Origin: Bipolaris cookei
Lineage: Eukaryota; Ascomycota; Dothideomycetes; Pleosporales; Pleosporaceae
Length of the DNA: 64,000 bases
Direction of reading: 5' to 3'
NCBI GenBank assembly: GCA_002286855.1
Contig: NRSV01000005.1
Coordinates: 1 to 64,000, forward strand
Part shown: one piece after another, positions 24,201 through 37,261 of the stretch
How the letters are laid out: each line of letters opens with the position of its first letter
How positions within the stretch are numbered: the first letter of the stretch is position 1
Made by a program: the position numbers and the translations under genes
Notes under the pieces: model-generated
What the model was told of the DNA's origin: nothing
The model's database searches: none
What the model saw: only the letters and a program-made list of their open reading frames with translations

Positions 24201-24662
24201 AGCCTTATGACCTAGCAGCTGAGAGATAGGCGCAATCACAGAGCCCTCAATGGCTGCCACGAGATGCACCATTCCAGACTATGTTGCCTCTTTGAGTCTT
24301 GGTTCCGACTGGTGACAATCTGATGACTTGCATCCTTGCGCCCGTCTGGGGGGAGCAAGGGGGGGGGAAGCGCGGGGTAAGTGCTATGATTGCCCACCCA
24401 TTGCTATCTTGCTCAAAACGCAACAAACCCATGCTTTTGCACTGTTGAACATGCTCGTCTTCATATAGTAGTAGCAAATGCCATCTCATTCTCACACGAT
24501 GCACTTACAGCCATGCTAAAAGAATCTTGATCTGTTCTCCCACTGCGACCCCTGCCCTGATCGTCATATCTACTGCACACCACACTGCATTCCCCACCCA
24601 AGACCGCTTGCCAAATCTTGGTAGTACAAGGCTGTAGAACACTTGGAACAAGGGTCGGTCAT

Positions 24663-24686
24663 GCTGCTGCTGCTGTTGCTGCTGCT
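24663..24686. repeat. (CTG)n-type microsatellite
   Basis: About eight CTG units with one CTGTTG interruption, within the gene desert. Confidence 0.85.
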
Positions 24687-25037
24687 TTCAAATCAATTGC
24701 GCAACACCTTGGCTAAGAGGACCAGACATGGAATGCTGGGCCGATGGTGGTGCGGACTTTAGAAGGACGAGTCCGATCTTCGTGGTGCCGGCGATAGCGA
24801 TATGGCATTTACAAGTCCGCTATGACGCATATCGCGCTGCAGCCATCTGTCCGTCATAGACACTCGACGGTCCAGAGGCGTATTGTGTACCCAGAGGCGT
24901 GGACAGGAGCGTGTACTTGCAGGCGGGCGGGCAACATTCCACGGACCAACATGCCGACACATGTAGCAGCGCTGTTGAGCGACATTGCCCGACCATTCTG
25001 CGGGGTTCATGCTGCTTTGTCACCGGTCGAAAAAAAA

Positions 25038-25058
25038 CAACAACAACAACAACAACAA
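25038..25058. repeat. (CAA)n microsatellite
   Basis: Seven CAA units following a run of A residues. Confidence 0.9.
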
Positions 25059-27113
25059 TAAAGTGCATCACGCGTAGCCTCGTTCAGTAGGTTTCCCTCT
25101 TCAGCCCTACTGCTGCCTTGAGTGTGACGTGCTAGCAACAGTACGCAAAAAGGTAGGCAAACATGCGTCACTGGCTGAGTAATTCGCTTAGGAGCTTAGG
25201 CGACAGGTAGTAGGATTCCCATGTGGCGTCCAATGGCATGCAAAGCCGTAATACCTTCTCACGGCCCTGCCACACTTGACAACCGGTAGGGCTTGACGAT
25301 CCTGACTCGGGCTATCGTTCCTCAAACTCATGCTCCACTAAAGCATAGGTTCTGTGAGACGGAAATAAGCAAAAGCCGTTCTGGCGCGATAGTAGTCTGG
25401 ATCTAGAATATGTGTGTATAAGTGTAAGTATGTATGCAGCAGATTGCATACATAGCGTTGATGAGGAAAATTCGCTCAACCGTGGCCTTGAACAGACAGC
25501 ATTATTGCTAATATCTACGGCAATGTTCCTGCATGGGTTGTTGAATCCTTAGTGGGGTTCGTTTCGCTTGCTGGTTGTGGGATGACAGTCGTAACTTTGA
25601 TGACTACAAAGAGCAAGACTGCCACTTGCCGATGCAAGCCACCCGGCAGCCCACCGTCTTAGTCATGGCCGTGTCCGCTGCAAGCGCAATATGAATTCCC
25701 ACGACTATGCACAGCATTTGTCAACCGCGCCATGATGCGATTTGGATCCCCGAACGTGTGTGGGCCGGCCGGTGCCGGCGCCCGATGCTCGTGTTGCGCT
25801 TCATTGGCCTGCTCGCGTTGAGCGCGCTTGGTGTTGCTGGTGTGCAGGTAGAGTCGTACAATTGCCCTGTCTTGTGTCTGGACTCGAGCCTGTGCCGACG
25901 GGTCCACTTGCAAATGTGACTGCACGATGCTGCGTCCTCGAGCACGCTATAGTGCATGCATGTCTCGAAGGATCGCCCCCCCCTCCCAAAGGGCCATGAT
26001 GCGGCTGATCGGGGCCTCGATTCTGCCTTGGGGGCTGCAGCGTGACGGGAACAAGAATGTGATGCGATTGCGCAAATGGGCGTCGCCAAAGGTCGAGGGC
26101 CGAGACGCACTCCTGCCAGACTGCCACGAGGCCTGACTATCCCCCCCGGTGCGGATGCACAGCGTTGGCGAGCGTCCGTGTGCTAGGCAACCAATGGTTA
26201 TCGGTCAAGTTGCTGCTGCAGTCGCCATGGGCGCTTGGGTATACACCACACCACACCACTCGTCTAAGCGAGCCTGCTGCTTTCTGCGCAATATGCGACT
26301 GACGCCCTCCACGCCCTCCACGCCCTCGCATCCTTCTCGACACTTGCAAATGATAGCCCGTCTCGTCTACCACGGCCTGTGAAGAGGCGCGGTAGGCGTT
26401 CCCACCGCACTGGTCGTGCCCTCCTGCCGGTTACGCCCAGAAACCGGTGAACTCGATACCGTGCGAGCTTGGTCCGTATGCGGATACACGTGTATAGTCT
26501 ACCCCTCACCTACTAATTCCAGAGAGGGTGTGTGTGTGTGTATCGTAAACGGTAGTTTGCCAGGACCTTGGCCCAGGTGCTACTACAGCAACCAGCACCC
26601 GGCGGCCATGGCAAGAGGGGACTCGTCGCTGGCATGGTATGCTTGACAAAACCACGGTCATGTCAGATGTTTCGACGGGTGCGCCATAGGGCTATAGGGC
26701 TGCAAAGGTGCATCGAGGGGTATGCTGTTGTCAGAACGCTGGCTCGACTTGGTAGAGCGGCCGCTAAATATAGGTCCTACTGTGCTCTTTCTCTGCCCGA
26801 CGAATTAGCGCTCTCGTGGCTGGCGTCATTGCCTGCCAACTCTGGCGACAGGATTAGCAGAAGATGCATTCGGCCAGCGGTTAAGAGTCTGCTAGTGTGT
26901 GAAATTCATTTCGAGCGCAATCGAAGCGAGTAGAGTAGTTTGGTTCGAGGCGCCAGCAAGCAAGCGCTCATGTGGCCAGTTTGGCACCTTGCTCCCAACG
27001 ACTGCGCGTTTTGTCCTCTTTTTGGGCAATACTATGGCCAGGAAAATTCCAGGAAGGATGCAGTGCTAGTAAATGGGTCCAGCAGTATGGCACTATACTT
27101 GACATGGCCACTC

Positions 27114-27158
27114 GCGCCATGCCTACCTGCGCCATGCCTACCTACGCCATGCCCACCT
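27114..27158. repeat. 15-bp minisatellite, three copies
   Basis: Three tandem copies of a 15-bp unit, GCGCCATGCCTACCT. The first two are identical and the third has two substitutions. It lies in otherwise unassignable sequence. Confidence 0.85.
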
Positions 27159-30100
27159 CCGCAGCCTACTATATGGACGTATGGCGTCCAGCGGTGAGAT
27201 TCGGTCAGAACGCCCGACACAACGGTCGCCTGGCCCTGTCTGCTCGTCTCGCTACTGCTTCTGTCCACTCACAGTTGCCCGCCAGTCCTCGCTAACAGGG
27301 GCTGTGGCTGTGCTAGCCTCTCTAGGAAAAAACAAGGGTCCTCCCGCCTTACACTCTCACCGTCGGGACATGAGCGACTCTGATATCGCGTCGAGTATAC
27401 AAAACCATAGTTGCATTGCGCTGTTCATCATAGTTGGGAGCGGCCAAGCCGCAAACCGGTGTGGCTCCAGTCGCGAGGCTGCACTCGAGTATGGCCAGAT
27501 GCATGCGCTTGGCGTTTGCGCCCGCACGTAGGCTTCCATGGCATGCACGTGTTGGACTTGCGATAAGTCCGGGAGTCCGGGGCCACATCAGTCACATCTA
27601 GTGCAAGGACGAGTCACAATTGCAGAACACCAAGTCGCGCGAGTGAGCAGACGACACATCCGGCTACTGCGCTAGCTATGCTGGCACTTCTGGACGCTGT
27701 CCAAACACACACAAGACCAATTCGCGCCCGGCATGCTTCGCCAACGGGCAGCGCAGGGCGTAACTTCGCCATGATGCGATGCGCAATAGCGTATTTCAAA
27801 GCACAAGTGCTACAGCACCCCCGGTGGCAATGCACTGCTCCAAAACCTCAAGACACTATTTGTAGACCTGGTCGCGTCTGCCTCCTTCTCACTGGTCTTG
27901 ATTCAAATGGTCAGGTGCTGATGGTGCTCGTCCAACCACCGGCCATGTGAAAACAAAAAGACTTGGGGGTGATACCATGGCCATGGGAGGCAGGCATTTG
28001 CTGGGAAAGCTTGTCTAGACAACCACAACAGCAGCCCACGTTCCCGTCAATCTACACGCATGGTTAGCGATTCTTACGGGTAAACGGTACCATGTCCTGT
28101 CCATCGGCACCTAACAATCACGCCTATATCGCTCTAGAATTATGAAACTTTTCAAATGGGTGCTTGTGTTGCGCACGGGCAGTGTTGCAGTATCGTTGAT
28201 AGATTGCACAACCCGGCCATTACTCAAAGACAACTATTGCTCCAAACGGCCGCAGAGTGGACCCCGTCGCCCGGACCCAGAGGAACCAGCTCAAATGTTT
28301 GAGGCAAAGTGCATCCATCGCCATCTAGACGAGCTCCATACCCCACACACGGCCATTGCAGTGTCAAATGGCAGAGCCCTACCACCAAAACTAACCCATC
28401 CTGCTTCTTGGGAACATGCATGGCTTCAGCATGTACAACAGATCGGCATGGCCACATTTCTCTTCAATTGGAGACACTTTTGCTCAGCTATCGTGGCCCA
28501 TGGACATGTCTCAACTATACATGTCCAGCCTCTACTCGATTGGCCAACTTTTTTGTTATGATCCGGCCCCCACAATCTCCATGTGCTCTTCGGTGGTGGC
28601 CTGAAGTCGCAACACAGCCGCCAAGGGACAACAATGAGGGAAGCGCTTCGGCATTGGTAGAGTCTCTCTGAGACATAGATAGCAACTGTCGGCATCAAGC
28701 CCAGTATGCACAGCAATGACTGCTATAGAGCACCCTCTTAGCGGGCTGGCATAATTGAGGTGAATGGGAAAGCCAGCTGTCGAGGGCGAAGCCGATGAGC
28801 CTCGGCCGCTAGGCGTAGGGCGTAGCGTTGATGGCCAGTACCACGACGAGACGCTAGCAATATGCCATCAATAGAAAGAGCAGAGGGCGCGTCTATCAGT
28901 GTTTCTACATGATATGTTTGGGATAGTGATTGGTTGATGCTATGGTGATTAATTATTCTCGTAGCAAAAAGCTTTAGGTTGAAAAGGCCTGGGGACTTCT
29001 CGCCTTACCTCACTGACACTGCAGTAAGGTGCTGATGCGGCTGCGGTAGAGCATGGGAGGATGCGTAGGGCTGCTGAAGTGTGAGACGCTTGTTCTAGGG
29101 AAATTCTGGGGCTCTTTGCGTGGCTTGCGTGGGCAGTGAGTGGGTAGAGGGAGGGGTCTTGTCCAACGGTCGGCTGCGCAGCGCAGTTTACCAGTTGGGG
29201 AGTTGGTGACAAAGCAGACTGGGTGGTGTGAGGGCTGAAATTGGTTGGCGGGGGGGCTAGGCTCGATAGAGGATATGGTCGTACACAGTAAGTATGGAGT
29301 AGGCTTCCTTCCCTATTCTATTCTCCACGACGCCAACGCAACGCAGGACAGGACAATTCAGTCGCAGCCATGGCAGGCCGGGCAGGCAGACGGAGCAATT
29401 CATGTCGGCAGCGTCATTTTGGGCCGGACAAGTCGCGGTGAGTCGTCGAGGTGTCTGGAGATTGCACATGCACAACGTCCTACGTAGGCAGCTCAGAGCT
29501 GGTGGTGGAGCAGCCAATGGCGGGTGGGGGGCTGAAGACGAGCAAGTGGGGCGTGCCGGCTCTGCCCAGTGGGCGCTGCACCCACGACGGAGCGAGGCAC
29601 AATGGATGGATGCGTCTGCTCTGGCTTGCGGCCCCCAGTTGCAGCACTGCATGCAGCATAGCGGAGGTGGAGGCAACGGCTGGCGCGGGCTGGCAAAGAG
29701 AGGTGGCCGTCGACTGTGGCCCCGCAAAGGCAGGCCGGACGAGCGACGCCATGTTGCTGCTGTGAGGGCTCGATGCGGGCAGGGCCAGCAGGGAGAGGCA
29801 TACGCACGCCGCACGCAGGGACCGAGATGGGGACAGCACACAGACACAGGCCCGGGGCTGCGTGAAGTTCCGTCACGCTCGAGCGGCCAAGGGACGTAGG
29901 GCTGTCGGCGACGAGCACTGGGCACGCAGCGAAGGCGGGCGGTGGCAGGGGGGAGAGGCAGACGCGTCGAGAGGCGGCATGGGTGGCATGAGGACGGGCG
30001 AGCGACGGCGAGGGGGCTGCTGGGGGCTTGACAGGCCTGACAGCCATGATGCTGATGGTCACCGCTCCCCAATAGCCCGTTTCTGCGCCCATTGCTTTCA

Positions 30101-30626
30101 GTACACGCCCATGCGCCCGCCGACTCACCCTGCCGTGGCCTCAGAAGCCTGCCGCGCCCTGGCCAGCCCAACGCTCACTGGCCCGCTGCCAGCCTGCGCT
30201 AGCGCCCATACTAAATTTACAAGACCGCAGTCGGTGAATGTACACCGGCCAGGGTCCCTCCAAACCGTACCAAATTGAGCAATGCTCAAGCCGGCATCGA
30301 CAGCCCAGGGTGCCTGCGCTGCGAGGGCCTGACGCTGGGGACCAACACTAGTCTGTCTGTGCTCCACTCGAACGACTGCGGACGCTTCTTGAGAAGGCGA
30401 GATAAATATAATGTCCTCCCCAACTGCCAGAGCCGCCTCTTTCATTAATAGCCAGACTTCCAGCTCAACCACTGAGTCTTTCTATCTTCTCATCTTCATC
30501 TTGCCTCACTCCGAAACACCATCATCATATACACATATCCTCCTCTTGAACAACAACCACCACATCACCGCCTGTGGCTGTTTCCCTTAGCCACACTACC
30601 CCCCCACCCACGTCACTTCTTCCATC

Positions 30627-31567
30627 ATGCATCGACACGCCAGCTACCAGTATGCCAGCCCAGTAGCAACCACTACAAGATACTCTGGCACCTCGTCAGC
30701 CTTCTCAGCGTCGGCAAACCCCAACGAGGACTGGACAAAGATCTCGGATCTTGCGGAGCGCAGGCGTATCCAGAACCGCATTGCCCAACGCAACTATCGC
30801 AAGAAGCTCAAGAAGAGGCTCGAAGACCTTGTGAGTTCCCGTGCTACTGCACCTCGTATAGCTCGGAACAATGTACTGATGCGGGTGCAGGAGCGTCGTG
30901 CTGCCTCTAGCTCAGCTTCACCTGAGCAGAAGCCTGCCGAGCTGCAGCCACCTCAGCGATCACCGCGCCAGGAGTTCCCCTCACCATCTTCCTCAGAGTC
31001 TTCCTACACCACCCCACCTGCCGAGGACCGCATGTTTTCGCACCAGTACACCCGCCAGCTGTCCACCAGCCCACCACCCTTTTCCGTAGCCTACTCGTCC
31101 TCCTACCCAGCACCAGACGCCGTAGCCTACTCCATGCCTTACTCAGCCTCGCCCTACCACACAATACCAACCACGCTCGCCACCGACATGCCAAGTTACG
31201 CCTACCTACCACCGCCACACTCGTCCTCCTACTCTACTGGACTGCCAAGTTTGGTGCCCGCCATGAAGACCGAGTACTACGCCGAGGAGGACATGAGCCC
31301 GTTTGGTGTCGGCTACGCGGCACTTGGCGGGATCGAGATCCCACCACCCCACTCCTACGCACACTCAGTAAGGCTCCCTACACGCCAGCCCTACTACGCA
31401 TAGGCTTCCAGCTCTTCCGCTCGCTGCTGCTCTTCCTTCGCCGACCATCCACTGACCGGTTCCGGCAGATGACGACGCCACCACTTGAGCACTCGGACAT
31501 GGACTACCCAACAACACCAAACTCTATGCCACGAACGCCTCCCATGTATCCTATTCCCTCTGTGTAA
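30627..31567 (+). CDS. bZIP transcription factor with minimal zipper
   Basis: Exons are 30627-30830, 30891-31367 and 31469-31567, giving 259 residues. The first intron (60 nt) is a multiple of three and lacks stops, so it reads through as coding. Its GTGAGT donor, TACTGAT branch and CAG acceptor mark it as an intron. The basic region at about residues 44-69 contains NRIAQRNYR, the N-x7-R signature of Yap/AP-1-like fungal bZIPs, followed by KKLKKRLEDL. After that the protein goes directly into Ser/Pro/Gln-rich sequence, so only about one leucine heptad is visible. The rest is Pro/Ser/Tyr-rich and probably disordered, resembling an activation region. A pyrimidine-rich leader precedes the start. 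Target genes are unknown. Confidence 0.88.
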
Positions 31568-32127
31568 CAAAGGTGCGGTGGCGCGGATTCTTTTCCTTTC
31601 TCTTCTTGAGACTTGCAGTCTCCTGTCTTTTATGAACTATTACCCGCTTCTTTTTTTCCTCTCTTATTTTGCATCATCAGCGTCGGTCGTTTAGGCAAAG
31701 GGTCCCTCACTTAACCAGGGAGGTTGGGCGTTAAGAGGTTGCTTGTCTTTGTTGACAAAGTCTGTTTGGTTATGACAACTACCTTAGATTTCACCATAGA
31801 GACGTGAGCTTAGCGCCAGCGCAAGCCTGAGCCACGGCAATATGGCAAATGAATATTTTTATCATATTCTGATTAATTGTGCATGATGACAAGCGATACG
31901 TGATGCGCGCTCTTGATCCGCCATGAGTGTACATACTTGCAATGGGTATGTTGCGACGGATTGGAATTGTGAGGTGGAAGTGTCACGACCGTGCTCCAGG
32001 CGGTGAGATTGGCATTGCCGCGTCTCGCGACGCCAAGGCTACAGCGACGCGTCGCAGTGTTCCGGTTGCGCGCCAACGTCAGCGACAATTAACCCCCCAA
32101 TTGCGACAACACCACTTGCACTCCTCT
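31568..32127. other. Intergenic region between bZIP and ORC1
   Basis: About 560 bp containing the bZIP 3' flank and the ORC1 promoter. The ORC1 frame stays open upstream to about 31927, but family N-termini begin near the ATG at 32128. Confidence 0.5.
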
Positions 32128-34799
32128 ATGGCTCCCATTAAACGCTCCAAGGTAGAAAAAGCACGGCAATACCTCTCTGGCGGCGCGGTGTTACGTGAAG
32201 ACTCGGACGATGAGCTAGGCTACGAGGACCACCCATGGGAATGGATCTACCAGGACAATGTCGCCGATGATACCCAGCCGAATCAGAATGTGACACCACG
32301 GAAGAGAAAAGCAGCCCCTGAACTGCTGGGAAGAAACATAGTGGGTGCACGTATGGGCAACTTCAAATGCAAAGTCGGCGACACTGTCCTGCTCAAAGCA
32401 GAGGGAAACCAAGCATGGGTGGGCATCATCTGTGACTTTCACGAAGACGTCAACGAAGACGAGAAGATGGCCAAGTTCCTGTGGTTCTCCTCCGAAAAGG
32501 AGATCCGAAACCAGAACAAGAAGCGCACCGATTTCCTTCCTGTGAGCCTATTGACACTTCATACGCGCATGACTGCGGACTAATTGCAAAACCAATAGAA
32601 CGAGCTGTACATATCGGCTGCATTCGATGATAACCCCCTGGCCTCTATCAACGGTACAGCCAAGATATATTCCCTGGAGCGATACCAAGAGCTATACCCA
32701 ACAGGGGTTAAAAAGTCCTCCAAGGACTATGGCAAGGTATTCGTCTGTAGGAGAGGCTGTAATACACGAACTACGACATATACACCCGAGTTCAGATGGG
32801 AAGACATTTACAACAGCGCCGAAGATATTCAAGCCCTGGTCGACCTTGTCGAAAGCCAGACCAAGGCCACAAGGAAAGGTCCGGGTCGGCCAAAGAAGCA
32901 GCTGCAAAAGGACCTGGATGAATTTGTGGTTCCAGATGCAACGCATAAAGGCCAGCCGGAAACTCCGCGGAAGCGCCGGAAACTTTATGATGCGACTACG
33001 CCCACTTCGACAAAGAAGAGCCCGGCAGCCCGCAAATTCCTTACCCCATCACACAAGAGAATTGTCTTAAAGAAACAGTTAGAGTTTACACCCCTGGGGA
33101 CACGCGTACTTGACCCCTCTACCCTGAATTCGCCGTTCCAGATTGCTCGCAATCAACTCCATGTATCGTCAGTACCAGCCGCTCTACCCTGTCGAGAGGA
33201 GGAATTCTCTACCGTCTACAACCACTTGGAGGCTGCCATCACAGAAGGATCAGGGTCTTGCATCTACATCTCGGGCACCCCAGGCACTGGAAAGACGGCA
33301 ACGGTGCGTGAAGTCGTGGCACAGCTGCAGGCTTCGGTACAAGCCGAAGAGTTGGACGATTTCATATTTGTTGAAATCAATGGCATGAAGGTTACAGACC
33401 CACACCAGTCGTACTCGCTGTTATGGCAAGCACTGCGCAGTGACCGAGTCAGCCCGTCTCATGCATTGGAGCTTCTGGAGCGCGAGTTTTCGACTCCGAG
33501 CCCGCGTCGTGTTCCTTGCGTTGTCTTGATGGATGAACTCGATCAGCTGGTTACAAAGAACCAATCCGTCATGTACAACTTCTTCAATTGGCCTGGGCTC
33601 CGGCACAGCAGGCTAATCGTCCTTGCTGTAGCCAACACAATGGACCTGCCTGAACGAACGTTGAGTAATAAAATTAGCAGCCGGCTCGGTAAGTTTCAGC
33701 ATCTCTATTCTACCTCCAAAATGGCCCCACACACCGAAACGCTCTCTTATTCCTAGCCACATCCACATCCACATCCACATCCTCATCCACATCCTAAACG
33801 TGGACGATCTTCAACGGCTTGCACATCACAATTATGCATATCCATTGCATTACACGTGACCATTCGCATTACTCACTGCGACGGCAAGACTAATACGCTT
33901 ATCGCCTAGGTCTGACACGCATCACCTTTCCGGGCTACACGTACGACCAATTGATGCAGATTATTCAATCGCGACTCCAAGGTGTACCAGGAAATATTGT
34001 GCATCCTGATGCTGTTCAGTTTGCAGCCCGTAAAGTCGCAGCTGTTAGTGGAGATGCTCGACGCGCGTTGGACATTTGTCGAAGAGCGGTAGAAATCGCC
34101 GAAACCGAGACCGAAATCAAATCACAGGACCGAGATAATGAAGTCCAGCCGGCTACACCAAGTAGGTCCGGCCGGAACAACAAAGCTAACTTGGTCCTAA
34201 CCTCGCAGTCAATCACAACTACCGGAGAGCTGGTAGGTCAGAGGGTAGATCAGGCTGGGCATTCAGCCCAACGACGGGGCGTAGTCACAATGGCGACGAT
34301 CAAACAAGCAATCAACGAAGCAACGAGTAGCCCCCTGCAACAGGCGTTGCGGGCTCTTCCGCTGGCTTCCAAAGTGTTCCTGGCAGCACTCTTGGCACGG
34401 ATACGTCGCTCAGGTATTGGCGAAGCGGTGCTTGGTGATGTTGTGGATGAAGTAAAGCGATTGGGCCTCATGAGCCAGCTGCGACCTGTCCATGAATACA
34501 TTCTCGCGCCAGAGAAGGACGATGGGATAGACAGAGGAATCGGCGCGGTGGTGCAGCCCTCGACGCCGTCGAAGCACCGTGACGCTCCCAACATGGGCTC
34601 GAAACAATCGGACCTCAAAGTTGCAAGAGCGCTTGGTCTTGCGCATGCAGCCACCGAACTTGCTGAAGCAGGCATCATAGGTGTGGAGGCCCGGCACGGG
34701 GAGCGAGTGGGTCGCATACGGCTTGGTGTTGGCGAGGATGAAGTACGGCTGGCGTTAGGAGATGATGAATCTGTACACGGCCTGGGGTTTGGTGCGTGA
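32128..34799 (+). CDS. orc1: Origin recognition complex subunit 1
   Basis: Exons are 32128-32541, 32599-33688 and 33910-34799, giving 797 residues (S. pombe Orc1 has 707, yeast 914). A BAH domain starts near residue 75. The AAA+ ATPase core has a Walker A motif GTPGTGKT near residue 363 and a Walker B motif VLMDELDQL near 445. Sensor-type sequence and a winged-helix C-terminus follow. Orc1 is the ATP-binding subunit that marks replication origins and loads MCM with Cdc6. The second intron (221 nt) lies inside the AAA+ domain, after KISSRL and before GLTRITFPG, and carries a hexanucleotide repeat. Other features are as expected. Confidence 0.95.
33757..33794. repeat. (CCACAT)n hexanucleotide repeat in ORC1 intron 2
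   Basis: Six hexamer units, five CCACAT and one CCTCAT, plus CC. They lie wholly inside the 221-nt second intron of ORC1. Confidence 0.9.
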
Positions 34800-37261
34800 T
34801 ACGATTCTCGAACCACGTTTCCACCAATTACTCTCTGCATAGTGCCTTCCTCCGAGTTGGGCGACTTGTGCAAGGTTGTTTTTTTGCCTCCCGTGAACCA
34901 ACGCCTTGGTGTTTCAACGACCAACAAAAGGATACGTTTTTGCGAAACCCTCCCGCCCTGGTCACATCGTCCTGGACTCCCTTGTCCAGCTAGCCCCCAG
35001 CCGCTGTTGCAATCGACACGTATGGTCCAATGAGGTACTTCGCAGATCTACCGGTCAGAGTCGAACGGGCCGCCGGCCGGGATCAATCGAGCGAATACAT
35101 TTATTTAGGCGATCTCGTCGTATATTAGCCGTTTCCTAACCGCTGTAAGCCACAAGTGACCTGGCTTTCGCATTGCTCGTGAAATTCACTTCTTCAACAC
35201 CATGCGATTGCGCCCATGCTCTACACCCCCAAGCATATGTCAACACGCCTTGTGTGCAATCCCTAAAACCGGCAGGGCATACAATGCAATCATAACGCAG
35301 ATCTTAAGTTGCCTGCTAGTTTGTGCTACGCACACGAGACCAAAACACCGCTAATCAATCGCCGAACTTCTTTCCCTGTTTTCTGGTCAAACAGCCACGT
35401 CGGCGATTCACCTTGCAACACATGTGGCTGACCCTCCGATTCGCATCCGCACCAGCCGACCGCATGCGTCGTTTTTCTTTGTCTCCTCCCATCCAACAAC
35501 CAAGGAGAAAAAAACACCGCAAGTCAAACAGCAACATCCGTTCCTTCGGACCAGCCTTCACCCCCACCTTTTCCCTCCTAGCCTTCCCGCAACCATCGAA
35601 CCACCAACCCCCCGCCTTAAATCACGGTCCTATTCCTAGCCTTATTCAAATGAAAAAAATAACAACCTTCCAGAAAACCTTAATTACTACTAAGTATATT
35701 AAACACTAGATTAAAAAGGGACATCATGCCATATTACCAAATGATACCTCCCGCTATCAACCCTGCTTTCTCCATCCCATCCCCCGCGCACTGCCGCTTT
35801 CGCACTAAATAACCAAACCGTCGCTCGGTTCAGGCGCGCACGCGCGCACTCGCGAAACAGGGATGAACCCTCCAGTCTTTTTTATTCGGTTTCATATGCA
35901 ACAATCCCACCACCTTGAATATATAGTAAGTAACAAAAAACGGGTAGGGCGAAACAGCAACTGCACAGCGGGAACGGAGAGGATGCAGCTGCTGTTATGA
36001 GCATGGTTTAGTCGTTGCCTTATCTTCATCACTACTGTATTTTTGACATGACGGGAACGGCTTTAAAAGTACCGAACTGGATCGGACTAAGCTCCGGTTA
36101 CCTTGCTAGCTTTTGGGTTGGTGAACGTACGACGGCGAGAAGATTTTCTTTGTTTGGAGTTGGAGATGACGGGTGTTGGTGTAATGCCGGTTCTCTCCAC
36201 TCTCTCATCGCATGTTTTCTTCTTCCTTGCGAGGTTAAGTACGAAAGTAAAATTGAGGGGCGGGTGCTGGGTTTGGGACTTGAGAGCAAGGCAATGAGAA
36301 GGTCAGAAATTCACTCTCCGAGATACGGAAGGTACGGGTCACCGGAGGGCAGCGGGAAGAGGGAATGGGGGATGCTTGAGTTATGATGGGTTAGTTAGAT
36401 ATGAATGGGGTTTGCGGTATGGATGTAAGTAGATGTATGTAGTTTACTTGGGGTTGCTTAGCAGGCTTTTGCCACTGCTTGGATGGCGTTTCTTTTTTTT
36501 GGGGGGGGGGGGGGGAAAGATGAGAGTATGGCATGGCTAGTAGGCTAAGCTAATGAGTCAGGCGCTCCGTGTCTTGTTTGCGCTTATTGGGGAATGTATG
36601 CTTGTTGGTTGTTCCATTCGTTCGTCTCTACGAGAGAGACGTGTTGGTTCACCTAGCGTTTCAATGTCTCGTACATGTTGTGTAACATAGGCAGCGCACA
36701 TGGTGTGATGGGTGACATCCTCCGCTTTTCTCGCTTTGTCTGAGCATGTTGTGAGAGAAACGTGAATAGCCTAGTTCATTTCAAGTACCAATTCCGTGTA
36801 CTCCGCGACGAGAAATTGAGGCTTGAGATACGTGTCTGTGGTGGCGTGGACGGAGATGCTCGGTGGACAAAAGTGTGGCGGCTAACTAAGTTGTATGGGC
36901 AATTAAGTCAAGGGAAAAGATCCAAGTCAAGTAGAGAGTATGTAGGCATTCCACTAAAGAGATAGCAGGATCAATTATACACATGTTATGAGAGAAGAAG
37001 AAAGATTCCAATCATCTACGTATAACCCAGGAAATTCTAGAAAGACAATCCGAAAAGCGTATTTTTCTTCTCTTCTGCTTTCAGTCTATCATATACACAA
37101 CATCAAAGACATCCCTATGTATAACAACATACATATTCCAAGAAGAAAAGGTGGGTAACGGGGTATAACCTTCTCCAGCAAAGACACAAACCAACCTTTG
37201 AATAACGCCCAAACCTCCCAGTCTTAATACCCTCATATCCCCATATACTCCCCATGCCCTA
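34800..37261. other. 2.5-kb convergent intergenic region
   Basis: This lies between the ORC1 stop (plus strand) and the DDHD gene stop (minus strand). I see no defensible gene. It contains T-rich and C-rich stretches and a long poly-G run. Short frames on both strands have no recognisable motifs. Confidence 0.55.
36501..36515. repeat. Poly-G run next to poly-T
   Basis: Fifteen G residues directly follow a poly-T run. This is a likely site of sequencing-length uncertainty. Confidence 0.85.

Larger units (their letters stand above)
15246..30626. other. 15.4-kb gene desert with many simple repeats
   Basis: I find no convincing protein gene in this stretch. All open frames are short, overlap on opposite strands, or are low complexity, and none carries a recognised motif or a coherent intron set. 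Composition is mixed to GC-rich in the right half, so this is not an AT-rich RIP-degraded transposon graveyard. The stretch is rich in microsatellites (GA, CAA, GT, CTG and ACAG types), homopolymers and small direct repeats, listed separately. Its right end feeds into a pyrimidine-rich leader just before the bZIP start. It could be an extended regulatory region, host non-coding RNAs, or be neutral expansion. Confidence 0.65.

Noticed and set aside
26720..26800. tRNA-like A-box words near TTGGTAGAGCGG
   Set aside because: No matching B box, acceptor stem or cloverleaf could be formed.
28142..28561. 139-codon plus-strand frame in the gene desert
   Set aside because: It overlaps other frames, and has no domain and no promoter or intron support.
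29257..30171. 304-codon minus-strand frame in the gene desert
   Set aside because: It lies in GC-rich sequence with several equally long frames on both strands, is Pro/Ala/Arg/Cys-rich without a motif, and shows no intron or family signal.
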